A DNA stretch of 64,000 nucleotides from SXNM01 sp964586155 (GTDB taxonomy: Bacteria; Myxococcota_A; UBA9042). Numbering within the stretch: position 1 is the stretch's first letter; each line of letters opens with the position of its first letter. Made by a program: the position numbers and the translations under genes. A model generated the notes under the pieces. The model was not told where the DNA came from. It was given only the letters and a program-made list of their open reading frames with translations, and searched no databases. The stretch spans positions 13,415 through 77,414 of the forward strand of contig CAZPHC010000031.1 in NCBI GenBank assembly GCA_964586155.1, written 5' to 3'. Shown here in pieces: positions 29,301 through 36,981 of the stretch.

Positions 29301-29545
29301 GCGGTCATGCCCGGATGGAGCACGCCGTCGGTGACGAGTTCCTTGATCGTGGCGCCGTCGCGAAACGGGCGCGACAGGCTGACGAAGGGGCCCTTGCGCA
29401 GCGGGGATTGGCGCGTCTGCTCGAGCTCGAGCTCCTTGCGGAGCTGCGCGTGCAGATCGGGGTCGGCGAGCGGGTAGGTGGTGAGCTGGTAGTGGAGGAA
29501 GTCGTCGATCACGCCTTCGGTGAAGGTGATGGGGTTCAATGCCAT
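23375..29545 (-). CDS. Giant DEAD/DEAH helicase-DUF1998 protein with PD-(D/E)XK-like and LexA-type S24 domains
   Basis: 2056 residues. Helicase lobe 1: STGTGSGKTEAF (109-120), DEAH 267-270, TSATM (~305). Several CxxC zinc knuckles lie between the lobes. Lobe 2: TPTLELGVDIG...QRAGRAGRR (~1085-1122). DUF1998/MZB cysteine cluster CPGGCETSCIDC at ~1653-1664. TIPDFFYPG...VCIYLDG (~1750-1770) looks like a PD-(D/E)XK/Vsr-like nuclease core. The last ~150 residues form an S24 domain: IAAG site (Ala1913-Gly1914), GESM (Ser1951) and YTVKVY (Lys1996). DEAD-DUF1998 giants occur as DruE of Druantia; in DISARM the two parts are usually split into DrmA and DrmB. Starts at 29545 with GGAGCG upstream, overlapping the RNA ligase gene by 10 nt. 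Last gene of the island operon. Confidence 0.85.
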   Translation of the reverse strand: MALNPITFTEGVIDDFLHYQLTTYPLADPDLHAQLRKELELEQTRQSPLRKGPFVSLSRPFRDGATIKELVTDGVLHPGMTAVATHQTLRAHQERAIRAIVAGDTTLVSTGTGSGKTEAFLYPIISRCLQLEQQGVAPGVVAVLVYPMNALAEDQLERLRGLLAGRGVPFGMYVGKTPETESDVTGVRMASPSTNSAYQEQLKQMRAAGDVRTLRPAEERCSRAIMRSENGRPRILLTNVKQLELLLTRGKDVEIFADAPLEFLVFDEAHTFRGAQGAETATLIRRLRTFCGRDAAEVRHVATSATMADPRGGDGAAIAFARRFFGVSGERVTVVREAHDELPWNEKRGKPAGPPSDPAAVLSALLRAVDAPDGEVADAISIPLTELGGARLPQVDWQDALASQLASNELVYQLAALLHRPLSLQDLEAKLSMAVAREVPQAEILCWLALGAATARDGHDPVLRPIVHTFVRGVGGAVVTFSGPDGAPRLWLAGEDAELALKDRYSRFALHTCTTCGQHYHEAWVQDFHAEHGAKGGPSGGNKVDDACVWPHLPGPHGGTRVMLVDRLVVSSDEDDAVIDAVIEATGEDDPSHGDDLPSAATMDDAGPREPDGANPQLPRGHDFQHRRLVPVFACSHCGSLQDSAADSCAECNVQHALVPLQAVRTKQELPGQLHACVACQAIGRRPGGGRYREPARPVRAVSVSDVHVLAQSILKLSERKRLLVFADNRQDAAFQAGWMRDHARRFRLRALIADQLSGAPVAIGDLVHRICDVVNADESLSRGLLTEVWQVASKDESPEKHTKEVEYYLRIQVLRELAVGTKQRLGLEAWGRLRVDYRGVDPTLAFIQRWAPVLDVAPEALCEGIKALLDHMRRSRLVRDPTKLFETHWNDGDNEIQRGYVAPFAGGPRGVKLRRDAHDLPVRATQWLGSRATQVSMAVAAWGVAEDDIEGFLTELWDVLVALKVLAPTTLYGWKRPLRGGGNVLQLDSAAMTLVGHVGRFRCQKCRRTTIRQGPTARCMAWRCGGALVAETVSDDDFDLRVLDGSYPMIRVEEHSAQVPHERRERAENRFKGDGETLNTLVCTPTLELGVDIGSLDAILMRNVPPTAANYWQRAGRAGRRHRMAVDITYAQATGFDQAYFRAPEKLLAGRVEPPRFNLGNAVMIRKHVHATVLTTLLGVARAADAAVAAEIQDVMRRAFPPTLAGYLFDGSGHVRPQAYDAAELAALIGTHREAVVYAVAKAFTATWPAEDADSVTPEVLARVVDGVADSLQDVIQRFKRRLDWALSELRKLADLTQRQGDLDPEDQAHERRCRRVVARFKGSTKRGRGGAQGGPDDAETMGALAREGFLPGYGLESGSILGQAEPPRFTWDLDDFDLPRPPTLALREYVPGNAIYANGLRFIPRRFQLRADAALRYRVLPDVQVVIEAGKDVGVAKLGHGQSSELRVIPVCDVTLPSQSQISDDEEFRFQMPSSIYGTDRGYHRGGDRWHWAGFDIRFRRGISLRLVNVGPRRETEQGKLGFPLCLACGQSLSPFASGAARKKFDASHLERCKHQVEPTGFYADVEVDALSLHDVADARVGISVAEAMRMGAARVLDMEVEDLQLLVLGHADGSGSDILLYDPMPGGSGLLQQLLERWVEVRDAIVPVLEACPGGCETSCIDCMQTFRNRYYHESLDRKLAVEKLSATSAEPTWLHSIPEHLAATASTTGVPQTHIEGRFKQLLAQAGLPSPVCQHPMQLGAGFGSTIPDFFYPGSDDDDPGVCIYLDGMAGHIHGNAEQQAKDAAIRARLLELRYEVVVVASFELDDEHAVVAAISRIAKYVVGKDKHKALKADLSWVRTDGQLAGYISPTSGDHRTAVGKSQRFTLLPGGRATRRATRGPSPSLRIVDVPDVRPYAPHVPIVPLQIAAGAFSSSQDADPREWQWAEWPGRESVGNGMFIAQVIGESMNRRIPNGTWCLWRSRPMGSLLGRVVLAEHRDIDDPEHGGRYTVKVYAAETRDPSELGGRLRSATLRPDTDDARFGPIHLSDLDEVTLNVIAELVEVLPVGAGKT

Positions 29546-30240
29546 GATGACGCTCCGGCAGCCAATGCGTTGCGGCGCATCGCGCGCTTGGACCAGTGGC
29601 CCTCGATGGCCTGGGTGAAGCTGGCGCGCACCAGCTTGGCGCGCGCTACCGTGAGGGCGTCGGTCTGATGGCGTGCGACGAGGCCTTCCATGCCTTCGCT
29701 GCCGACGCGCGAGCAACCGAGCAGCGCTTGCAGGCTGGGCAAGTCGAAACGTCCATGCGCTAGCGCCGGAACTGGGTGCAGGCCGAGGCGTCGCAGTAGC
29801 GCGTCGCGACGGTTGGTGGACCAGAACGCTTGCTGCTCTCGATCGTAGACGTCGAAGCCGACGAAGTAGTCGGGCAACGCGTCGTAGGTGACGCTGTGGA
29901 CCGCGACGCACCACTCGCCAAAAAGCATCAGGTTGGGCCAGAGCGCCTCGACGAGCTCGGTGCGGCGGGGGGCGAGCCAGGCCGGGAGAGGGCGAAACTG
30001 TGGCGCGAGCTGGTCGAGGTCGTCGATGGGTAGGTAGCTGCCGCGGTTCTGGACGCGGAGGTCGCAGTCTGCGGATGCTGAGAAGCCGATGTTTGCGCCG
30101 TCGATTTTTTCTTCGACGACGAGCGGATGGGCGAGGAACTCGGCGACTTCGGATGGCGACAGCAGCTTGTCGTCACGTGGCTCGGCTTCGCCGAGCCATG
30201 CGAGGTGTGGGGTGTGGGGGAAGCGGAAGAAGGCGGTCAT
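29536..30240 (-). CDS. ATP-dependent RNA ligase family protein
   Basis: 234 residues of the Rnl2-like nucleotidyltransferase fold. Motif I is EEKIDGAN with the adenylated Lys45, motif III is YFVGFDVYD, motif IV is GMEGLVAR and motif V is ARAKLVR. It should join RNA (or nicked hybrid) ends through a ligase-AMP intermediate. No extra C-terminal domain is present, so this is the minimal form. The start overlaps the PIN-gene stop (ATGA), and its own stop overlaps the helicase start by 10 nt. An RNA-repair enzyme locked between a nuclease and a helicase suggests it acts on products of the same system. Confidence 0.8.
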   Translation of the reverse strand: MTAFFRFPHTPHLAWLGEAEPRDDKLLSPSEVAEFLAHPLVVEEKIDGANIGFSASADCDLRVQNRGSYLPIDDLDQLAPQFRPLPAWLAPRRTELVEALWPNLMLFGEWCVAVHSVTYDALPDYFVGFDVYDREQQAFWSTNRRDALLRRLGLHPVPALAHGRFDLPSLQALLGCSRVGSEGMEGLVARHQTDALTVARAKLVRASFTQAIEGHWSKRAMRRNALAAGASSWH

Positions 30241-30740
30241 AAGCCCGCCTTCTTCTCGGCGTGCTTATGCCGAAGCCAATTCTCCAGAAGGTGCAGGACG
30301 ATGCGTCCGTTGGCGGTGATCTCTCGCTCGACTTCGAGCCAGTCGGTGTCCGTGGCGTTGACGAGCGTGCTCTGACCAGCGTCTGCCAACAGCGCAGCGA
30401 GGAACTTTCGATCCGACCGATCGAAGGCCTGGAAGTCGGCTGGTACGAGAGCCACGCCCTCATCGTCGTAGTCAACGTCCACGAACCGTGCGGTGGCCAT
30501 CTTCTCTGCGACGACCTGAAGCCCGTAGTCCTGGTCGGTCAGCTTGTGACGGTACTCGTCGTAGATCTTCCAAAGACGGTCCCACACCATCGTACGGGAC
30601 GTGTCCGCGCGGAATGCCGCCAGCCATTCGAACACTGCCGCCTGGAGCTCTGCCGGGAGGTCGGAGTCGTCGAATGGCGAGTACGGATGCGCCGCACTGG
30701 CCACCAGCAGCACGTTGGTATCGACGATGTGGTCAGCCAC
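30237..30740 (-). CDS. PIN-like domain nuclease candidate
   Basis: About 167 residues. IVDTNVLLVAS at the N-terminus is the first PIN strand with its Asp. Further acidic residues occur in YDEYRHKL, AFDRSDRKFLAAL and NATDTDWLEVE, in the order expected for a PIN metal site, so RNase activity is plausible. GTG at 30740 (GAGGT upstream) is preferred; an in-frame GTG at 30758 is possible. The start overlaps the end of the ATPase gene by 8 nt and its stop overlaps the RNA ligase start by 4 nt. An ATPase-nuclease pair of this type is typical of phage-defence effector modules. Confidence 0.65.
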   Translation of the reverse strand: MADHIVDTNVLLVASAAHPYSPFDDSDLPAELQAAVFEWLAAFRADTSRTMVWDRLWKIYDEYRHKLTDQDYGLQVVAEKMATARFVDVDYDDEGVALVPADFQAFDRSDRKFLAALLADAGQSTLVNATDTDWLEVEREITANGRIVLHLLENWLRHKHAEKKAGL

Positions 30741-32043
30741 GGCTGACCTCGCCCGCACGAAGGCGCTCCATCATCTTGCGCATCTGCCGCTCGGTTTCGC
30801 CTATCGCATCACCAAAGAAGTTCTTGGGCCAGTTCGCGACGCGCCCGTACTCGTCAACCTGGAGTGGGCGCAAGTTCGCCGAACCGTCCGACTCCGCTTC
30901 GACGAAGTAGAGCCTGCAGCCGTCACGGCTGGTCTTCTCGTCAGCGATGAGAAACTGAAGCCGTCGAAACAAGTGCTCGGAGTGCGTCTCGACCAGAAAC
31001 TGGATGTTGCGCTCCCGTGACACTTCGACAAAGAGGTCAGCCAAGAGCGCCTGCGCGACCGGATGCAGGTGTATCTCCGGCTCTTCAATGATGACGGTGC
31101 TAGAGCGAGGCGCGAAATACGCAAGCGTAAGAACAGGCAGCACTTGCGAGATCCCGAAACCCACGTCGAGCAAGTTGCAGTCAAGACCCTGTCGGATGAC
31201 ATGCACCTCATAGTGCGAGGAATTTCCGAGCTGACGCACGTCGAGTCGATCTGCGACTCCCATTCGCTGGAGCCAGAAGCTCACCTTCTCAATCAGCTCG
31301 CGATTGTTCTGACGATCGTTGACGCTGGCAAGCAACGCCTTGATTGACCCTGAGCCGTCAGGGCCCAAGCTGCCCGGCTTCTGCTGGTTCCACTGCTCGG
31401 TCCGCCTTGGCGCAGCTCGGAGTGGCCCCAGGTAGGACATCCGCCGAAAACGACGCAAGAACTTGAGACTCAAGTCTTGAAGTTTCGCTGCCCGCTCTGC
31501 TCCAAGTGCGACCGTCGCTTCAGCCGAGAACATCAGGGACCTGGTCGGCTCATAGGTGCGCTTTGCGTCCGGGGTATCGCCGTAGGGTCGGACGGGACTG
31601 CGATAGCCCGGCGCTTCAAGCAGATAGCCTCCTTTGCCCTGCCGAATGGCTGCATACTTGGCGTGATCGCGTTGGTAGGACAAGGAAGAGACCACCACTC
31701 GCTTCGAGCTGTCGAGGCCGTACTCGAGGTCAAGTCGCGAGGTGCCCTTGTCGTGGTCAAGGTCGAACCCAAGGTGCAGGTGTCTATCCTGATCGTGGTC
31801 GTGAATGACATCTGCCCAAGCGCCGAGGTTCACGAGGTCCGACGCTTCACCGCCGAGGTTGAGTTGAAGACTGGGGTCGGAGCTGCTGACCGTCTGTTGG
31901 ATCAGGCGAAATGGCTGCAGCAATGAGGTCTTGCCCGAGCTATTCATGCCGAGAAAAAGCGTCACCGGGCTGAGCGAGACGCCTTCACTCCCAAGGCGTT
32001 CATCCCAAGCCTTGAAATTCTGGATCCGGATCCTGCTGAACAT
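30733..32043 (-). CDS. OLD/RecF-like AAA ATPase (AAA_21, DUF3696-type)
   Basis: 436 residues. Walker A GMNSSGKTS at 32-40, signature DVGFGISQVLPVL, Walker B TVIIEEPEIHLHP and the following VETHSEHL H-loop show an ABC-type AAA ATPase of the SMC/OLD class. The C-terminal ~60 residues (LRPLQVDEYGRV...) are the DUF3696-like end. Such ATPases often sense phage products and control a partner nuclease, here most likely the PIN-like protein encoded next with an 8-nt overlap. GGAGG precedes the ATG. The DNA is visibly less GC-rich than its surroundings, suggesting separate acquisition. Confidence 0.85.
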   Translation of the reverse strand: MFSRIRIQNFKAWDERLGSEGVSLSPVTLFLGMNSSGKTSLLQPFRLIQQTVSSSDPSLQLNLGGEASDLVNLGAWADVIHDHDQDRHLHLGFDLDHDKGTSRLDLEYGLDSSKRVVVSSLSYQRDHAKYAAIRQGKGGYLLEAPGYRSPVRPYGDTPDAKRTYEPTRSLMFSAEATVALGAERAAKLQDLSLKFLRRFRRMSYLGPLRAAPRRTEQWNQQKPGSLGPDGSGSIKALLASVNDRQNNRELIEKVSFWLQRMGVADRLDVRQLGNSSHYEVHVIRQGLDCNLLDVGFGISQVLPVLTLAYFAPRSSTVIIEEPEIHLHPVAQALLADLFVEVSRERNIQFLVETHSEHLFRRLQFLIADEKTSRDGCRLYFVEAESDGSANLRPLQVDEYGRVANWPKNFFGDAIGETERQMRKMMERLRAGEVSRG

Positions 32044-32058
32044 GGTTTCCTCCAGTGG

Positions 32059-35000
32059 CTACTCGTCGAACAAGCCAAGCTGGCCGGCGTTCTTGGCGGC
32101 GGCCGACGCATTGGTCCCATCACCGCCGCCCGAAGTCTGCGCCGCTGGCGCGCTAGCCAGCAAGACCTGGGCGTGGCGCTCGCACTCGGCCCAGCTCTCC
32201 TCGACCGACTGCGCCAGCTGCCAGTCCAGGAAGCGCTCGCCGAGCCGGGCGCGGACGGGTTGGGGCGTGAGGGCCGCGTCGTCGTAGTCGCCGACGCCGA
32301 CGGTGCGGGTCATGCCGAGGTCGGCGATGCAGAGGGTCTCGGGCAGCATCCAACCGTCGCCGTCGTGTTGGTCGCAAAAGGCGGCGATGCCGGCGTCGCG
32401 GTCGCCGTTGGCGTTGGCAATGGCGGTTTGGAGGTCGTCGAAGGCGACGAGGGAGAGGACGGTGTGGCGGAGCTCGGGGGGTTGGTCTTTGTCGACGCGG
32501 TAGAAGCCCTTGGGGTCGAGGGTACGGCAGAAAGCGTTGTTGGTGAGGGCGGCGGTGGGGTGGTCGCAGTCTTTGAGGATCCAGGCGAAGTCGTCGCGGT
32601 TGAGGTTGTAGAGGGTGGCGACGATGGCGTCGAGTTGGCAGCGGAGGCGGAGGCGTTCGTGGGGGGTGATGGCCAAGAGCCCTCCCCAAGGCAGCAAGTT
32701 GTTTGCTAGACCTGACATGTTGGCCACATGCCAATGCCTGCGATGATGTCCACCGACAAGAGTGAGGCGCATCACCGTAAGGCCGACATGGCTGGAGAGC
32801 TCCTTCGGTAGGCGCGATTCGAGAAGAAAAAACGCGTTCAAGTTCGTGCCGCTAATTCGTTGACGCATGCTCCAGTCGAATGTCAAGGACGCGAGAGCAC
32901 CTGTGCATGCCGCATTGGCGCGTGTTGAATGATCTTGTACGCGCAGGATTCCGACGGAGTTGCCGCATGGCACCTCATCCAGCAGGCAGGCCACCATGGT
33001 TCGCTCGTTGGTGGCGTTTGATAACGCTCTAAATGCAACCTTCGTGGAATCGGTTGACTTCTCGGGTTTGATGAACACGGCTTCCCGCATGAGGTACTGC
33101 GGGCGCAAGGGGCTAGAGGGATCGTCCACGGATTCCCACTGCGCGCTGTGACCCGCACCCCGCAGATGCGCCGCGCGATTCGGAGAAAGATCAAAAAACA
33201 TCAGGCCTTGATACAACGGCAACAACACCTCCCCACCACCATCCACCCACCGCCCATACACATCCGGCCGAAACCCCGCCGCCTCCGCCTTGTCACGCGC
33301 GATGAAGAGCTTGGAGTCGTTGGTCATGTCGAATTCGCGCGCGTACTCAATTCCCCAACCATCCGGCCCATCATCCCCCAACAACACCCCATTCGCATAC
33401 AGCTTCGTCAGCACCGCCAGGTCCCGAGCACTCCGAATCTCCAGCACACTCAAGCTCTTCGGACTAAACGCCAGCACCCGCTCCGCCGGGTAGGCCAGCA
33501 CCGCCTTGCGCTCGTCCCAATCCTCCAGCGCATGCCGCATGAACGCCGCCTGGATCGCCTCGGTCTTGCCGCCCTTGCCGGCGATGACGACGCAGAACTT
33601 GAAGCTCCGGTGAATATCAAAGAGCTTATCGCGGTTCTCGAACCCATAGAGCCAGCGCCACACGCACGCCTCGAGCAACAAGCGCCGCAGCGGCCCGGTG
33701 CCCTTGTCGGTGTACAGCCCGCTCGGCACGACCAGGCCAAGCTGACCGCCCTGGCGCAAGATCGCGTGGCCGGCCTCGACGAACATCTTGTAGGTGTTCA
33801 GATCCGCCGAGCCCTGATGCCGATACGGATGCCGTGCGTCCGACGTGCCACGGAAGCGCTGACGCCGCGCGCGCCAGGTCCGATGCAGGTGGACGTTCTC
33901 GTTGCCACGCACCAGCGAGACGTCGCCGCCCTCGTGCATCGCCACCTTCGCGTCACCGAACGGCTCCGCAGCGTTGCGGACGAAGTTACCGCGCTCCTTG
34001 AACTCCCCGAGGTAGCGCAACCACTCGTCTTCGATCTCCGGCTTTGCCGCGAAGATCGCGCGCTGCACCCCCAACCCCTGCTGCTTGCCATACGCGCGAT
34101 ACAACGGGTCGTGGTTGCTGAAGAACTCCTTGCTATTGGGCTTGCTGATCTCCCACGGCGGATTCCCCACCACCGCATCAAACCCCGCCCCCTCGGCGAC
34201 AAAGACATCCGGAAACTCCAGCTCCCAATGCAAGAACCGCCGCTTCGCCCGCACCGCCCGCACCACCTCGCTCGCAGCCTCCCCCGGCGCCGCCAGATCC
34301 CCAGGCAGCGGCATCACATCCAACCGATCCAACGGCCAAAACCACAGCGCGCACCACGTGTCGAACGCCTCGCGCACCCGCGCCAACGCCGCGTCACCAA
34401 CGATGCGCTCACGCCAGATCCGCGCGCGCTCGTCCGGGCGCCCCGCCGGCACCGCCCGCAGCTCGCGGTAGAGCCGGCGCATCCGCTCGACAGCGGCCTT
34501 CAACTCCGCGTCGTTGGCCTGCACCGCAGCGGTGTCGACCTGGCCCGTCAACAGCGTCACCTGCTGCGTAATTGCCTGCGCCCGCCGCGCCTTGAGCGCC
34601 TTGTGCCACACACCCGCCGGATGGTTCACACCGCTGTACTTATCGTCCGGGCTCTGCCGGTCGAAGCAGAGCAACGGATAGTCGCGGAAACGATCCAACC
34701 AACAGCCAACCAGCGCATCGCCGGCACGCAACTTATGGTCCAAGAACGTGAACGGCAGCCGCCGATCGAGCGTCTCGACCCACAGCGCGACGCGCGCCAA
34801 CTCGACCGCGAGGGGATCGATGTCGACACCGTACAGACAGTGCTCGACCACCGCCCGACGCACGACCGCGAGCAGCCGGTCATCAAACCCCTCGGTCGGC
34901 AGGCTCCGGTCCGCCTCAGGCAGCAGCGCACAGTCGACGAAGCTCTGACCGTTGTCGCGCTTGATCCGACCATGCACGTGCAGCGACTCGACCACCGCTT

Positions 35001-36981
35001 CGGTCAGCACCCGCAACGCCGCGACCAAGAAGCTCCCCGACCCCATCGCCGGATCGCAGACCTTGAGCGCCAGCAGCTCTTCAGGCGTCCGCAGCTGCGG
35101 CTCTGCCTGCTCCTGCCCGGCCCCAGGCGGCACGACCAACAGCGGCTCCAGCGTCCGCCGCACCGTCGGCTGCGCCAGCTTGGGCCGGGTGTAGAACGTG
35201 CCCGCGCCTTTGCGCGTGCCGCCCCATCGCACCAGAAAGAGCTCGCCCGGCAGCTTGACGTCGGCGACCAGCTGCCGCGCCGCCGAGTCGAGCTTGGCCT
35301 CGTGCTGCGCCAGCGCCTCCGCGCTGCGCGACTTCGGCTTGCTGACGAGCTTGCCGACCTCGACCGCGCGGCGACCCCAGCGTTGGGCGCGGACAAGGGC
35401 GCTCGTCCGCGCGTCGTCGGCGCTGAGTGTGTCGCTGTCGACGTCCTCCGCGCCATCGGCACTCGCGGCTTCGTCGCCATCTTCGTCGCCGTCGGCTGCT
35501 GCCGTCTCGGCGCTATCGTCCGCCTCGTCGCCATCGACCGCATCGGCGTCAGCGTCCGCGCCGTCGGCGTCACCGTCGCCCTCCTCACCCTTCGGCGCCG
35601 CCTCCTTCTTGACCTTCGCCTTCTCGACCAGCGCCCGCAGCGCGGCGTCGTCCATCGCTTCGAGGCGATCGAGCGGCAACGCCGGCTGGTCGCCGAGGTT
35701 CAAGAACACGACCGGCTCGGCCCCGGCGCGGTGGAGCTCATAGTCCAGCAACCCTTCGTAGAGGATCCCGATGTATTCACTCGTCAGCTCGGTAAAGTCG
35801 ACCGGCGCCGCGACATTCCGCCAACCACCGCCGTCGCGCACCTTCTGCGTCGTCCGGGTCAGCAACACCAGGATGCGGTGGATGCAGTCGTCATCGGACG
35901 GCTCCGCGAACCCCTCCAGCAACGCCAACGCGCGGGAGACCGCGTCGCCCGCCGAATCTCCAGCGCAGAAGAGGTCGCCGCCGTAGCTCGGCAGGTTCAA
36001 CTGGGGATGAAGCGAACCCTGATGCAGCAGCCGAAACAGCGCCAGCAGCCGCGGCCACGCCGAATGCCGGCCCCGGCGCCGCTCCGCGCTGCTCCGGTCG
36101 AGCTGGTCGATCAGGCCGCGCAGCCCGTAGCCGCGGTGGTACACAGGGTTGTCGACCGGCAGCAGCTCGCGCGCTTCGGCGAAGAGTGTCACGACCATGC
36201 GCATGACGAAGTGGCAGGCTGCCACATAGAGCGCGCTGCCCTCGTGCGCGTCCCACGCCGGACCGATCACGCCCTCGCGGCCGCGCAACAGCGCCTCGAC
36301 CGCCCGTCGGACCCGCTCGCCGAGTTCCTTGCTGAGCCGCGACTGACCGCGACGACTGTCGCGGATGCCGGCGAGCAGCGGCCCCAGCCCGTCGGCCGGA
36401 CGAGCGAGTGACTCTGGGGACAGCAGCCACCGTAGGACGCGGAACTCATCGCCAAGTCGCCCGGCATCCAGCCAGCGGTCCGTCTCCCACTCGACCCAGG
36501 CGAAGCTGTCGCCGTCCGCCCACATCAGCCGCCACTGGCTGCCGTTGATCAGCAGCGCCAGCGGCAGACGGCGCCGTCGCAGCGCCTCGAGCGTCTGCGC
36601 GACCGGGCGCCGGCCTTTGCCAACGCCCAATCGTGGTGCGGTGGTGACATAGACCGGCAGCGCCTCGCTGCCAGGCATGGACCACTGGCGTCGCGGCTTC
36701 CACGTCGTCCCGTCGAGCAGCGTCGTCGCGGCGTCGCTCGGCACGTGCGCGCCTTTCTGCCAGCCCGGATGCAGGCCGCAGCCCTGATCCAGCGCAACGT
36801 CGAGCAGATGGCTCAACGCCTCGGTCGTCGGCCGCTCTCGGTCGACGGCGATCAACGCCGCGCGCAGGCGATCTTCGAAGCCGATCGCGACCGACTCCGG
36901 CGAAGGCAGCGACTCCAACGCGGTGGGCTCGAGCAAATTGCCGCCGTGGCGCAGCGCGGTCCAAGCGTCGTGCAGGCTCAT
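32059..36981 (-). CDS. drmMI: DISARM-type N6-adenine DNA methyltransferase (DrmMI-like)
   Basis: 1640 residues. The N-terminal ~450 form a restriction-enzyme-like helical domain. A ~65-residue Asp/Glu/Ala-rich linker lies at ~457-523. The methylase core has motif I DPAMGSGSFL (Asp643) and motif IV NPPW (940-943), giving N6-adenine specificity. The C-terminal third should hold target recognition. The size and the position immediately after a DrmD-like helicase match class 1 DISARM; Eco57I/PglX-type enzymes are the alternative. The ATG overlaps the drmD stop (ATGA). The region coding for residues ~1285-1430 is of lower GC, suggesting exchange of the recognition part. Confidence 0.85.
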   Translation of the reverse strand: MSLHDAWTALRHGGNLLEPTALESLPSPESVAIGFEDRLRAALIAVDRERPTTEALSHLLDVALDQGCGLHPGWQKGAHVPSDAATTLLDGTTWKPRRQWSMPGSEALPVYVTTAPRLGVGKGRRPVAQTLEALRRRRLPLALLINGSQWRLMWADGDSFAWVEWETDRWLDAGRLGDEFRVLRWLLSPESLARPADGLGPLLAGIRDSRRGQSRLSKELGERVRRAVEALLRGREGVIGPAWDAHEGSALYVAACHFVMRMVVTLFAEARELLPVDNPVYHRGYGLRGLIDQLDRSSAERRRGRHSAWPRLLALFRLLHQGSLHPQLNLPSYGGDLFCAGDSAGDAVSRALALLEGFAEPSDDDCIHRILVLLTRTTQKVRDGGGWRNVAAPVDFTELTSEYIGILYEGLLDYELHRAGAEPVVFLNLGDQPALPLDRLEAMDDAALRALVEKAKVKKEAAPKGEEGDGDADGADADADAVDGDEADDSAETAAADGDEDGDEAASADGAEDVDSDTLSADDARTSALVRAQRWGRRAVEVGKLVSKPKSRSAEALAQHEAKLDSAARQLVADVKLPGELFLVRWGGTRKGAGTFYTRPKLAQPTVRRTLEPLLVVPPGAGQEQAEPQLRTPEELLALKVCDPAMGSGSFLVAALRVLTEAVVESLHVHGRIKRDNGQSFVDCALLPEADRSLPTEGFDDRLLAVVRRAVVEHCLYGVDIDPLAVELARVALWVETLDRRLPFTFLDHKLRAGDALVGCWLDRFRDYPLLCFDRQSPDDKYSGVNHPAGVWHKALKARRAQAITQQVTLLTGQVDTAAVQANDAELKAAVERMRRLYRELRAVPAGRPDERARIWRERIVGDAALARVREAFDTWCALWFWPLDRLDVMPLPGDLAAPGEAASEVVRAVRAKRRFLHWELEFPDVFVAEGAGFDAVVGNPPWEISKPNSKEFFSNHDPLYRAYGKQQGLGVQRAIFAAKPEIEDEWLRYLGEFKERGNFVRNAAEPFGDAKVAMHEGGDVSLVRGNENVHLHRTWRARRQRFRGTSDARHPYRHQGSADLNTYKMFVEAGHAILRQGGQLGLVVPSGLYTDKGTGPLRRLLLEACVWRWLYGFENRDKLFDIHRSFKFCVVIAGKGGKTEAIQAAFMRHALEDWDERKAVLAYPAERVLAFSPKSLSVLEIRSARDLAVLTKLYANGVLLGDDGPDGWGIEYAREFDMTNDSKLFIARDKAEAAGFRPDVYGRWVDGGGEVLLPLYQGLMFFDLSPNRAAHLRGAGHSAQWESVDDPSSPLRPQYLMREAVFIKPEKSTDSTKVAFRALSNATNERTMVACLLDEVPCGNSVGILRVQDHSTRANAACTGALASLTFDWSMRQRISGTNLNAFFLLESRLPKELSSHVGLTVMRLTLVGGHHRRHWHVANMSGLANNLLPWGGLLAITPHERLRLRCQLDAIVATLYNLNRDDFAWILKDCDHPTAALTNNAFCRTLDPKGFYRVDKDQPPELRHTVLSLVAFDDLQTAIANANGDRDAGIAAFCDQHDGDGWMLPETLCIADLGMTRTVGVGDYDDAALTPQPVRARLGERFLDWQLAQSVEESWAECERHAQVLLASAPAAQTSGGGDGTNASAAAKNAGQLGLFDE

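Noticed and set aside
27317..29668. Open frame of 783 codons antisense to the giant helicase
   Set aside because: Shadow of the helicase reading frame; composition is Val/Gly/Arg/Asp-rich without motifs.
33148..36411. Open frame of 1087 codons antisense to the methylase
   Set aside because: Arg/Gln/Pro-rich translation with no domain; the opposite strand carries DPAMGSGSFL and NPPW.
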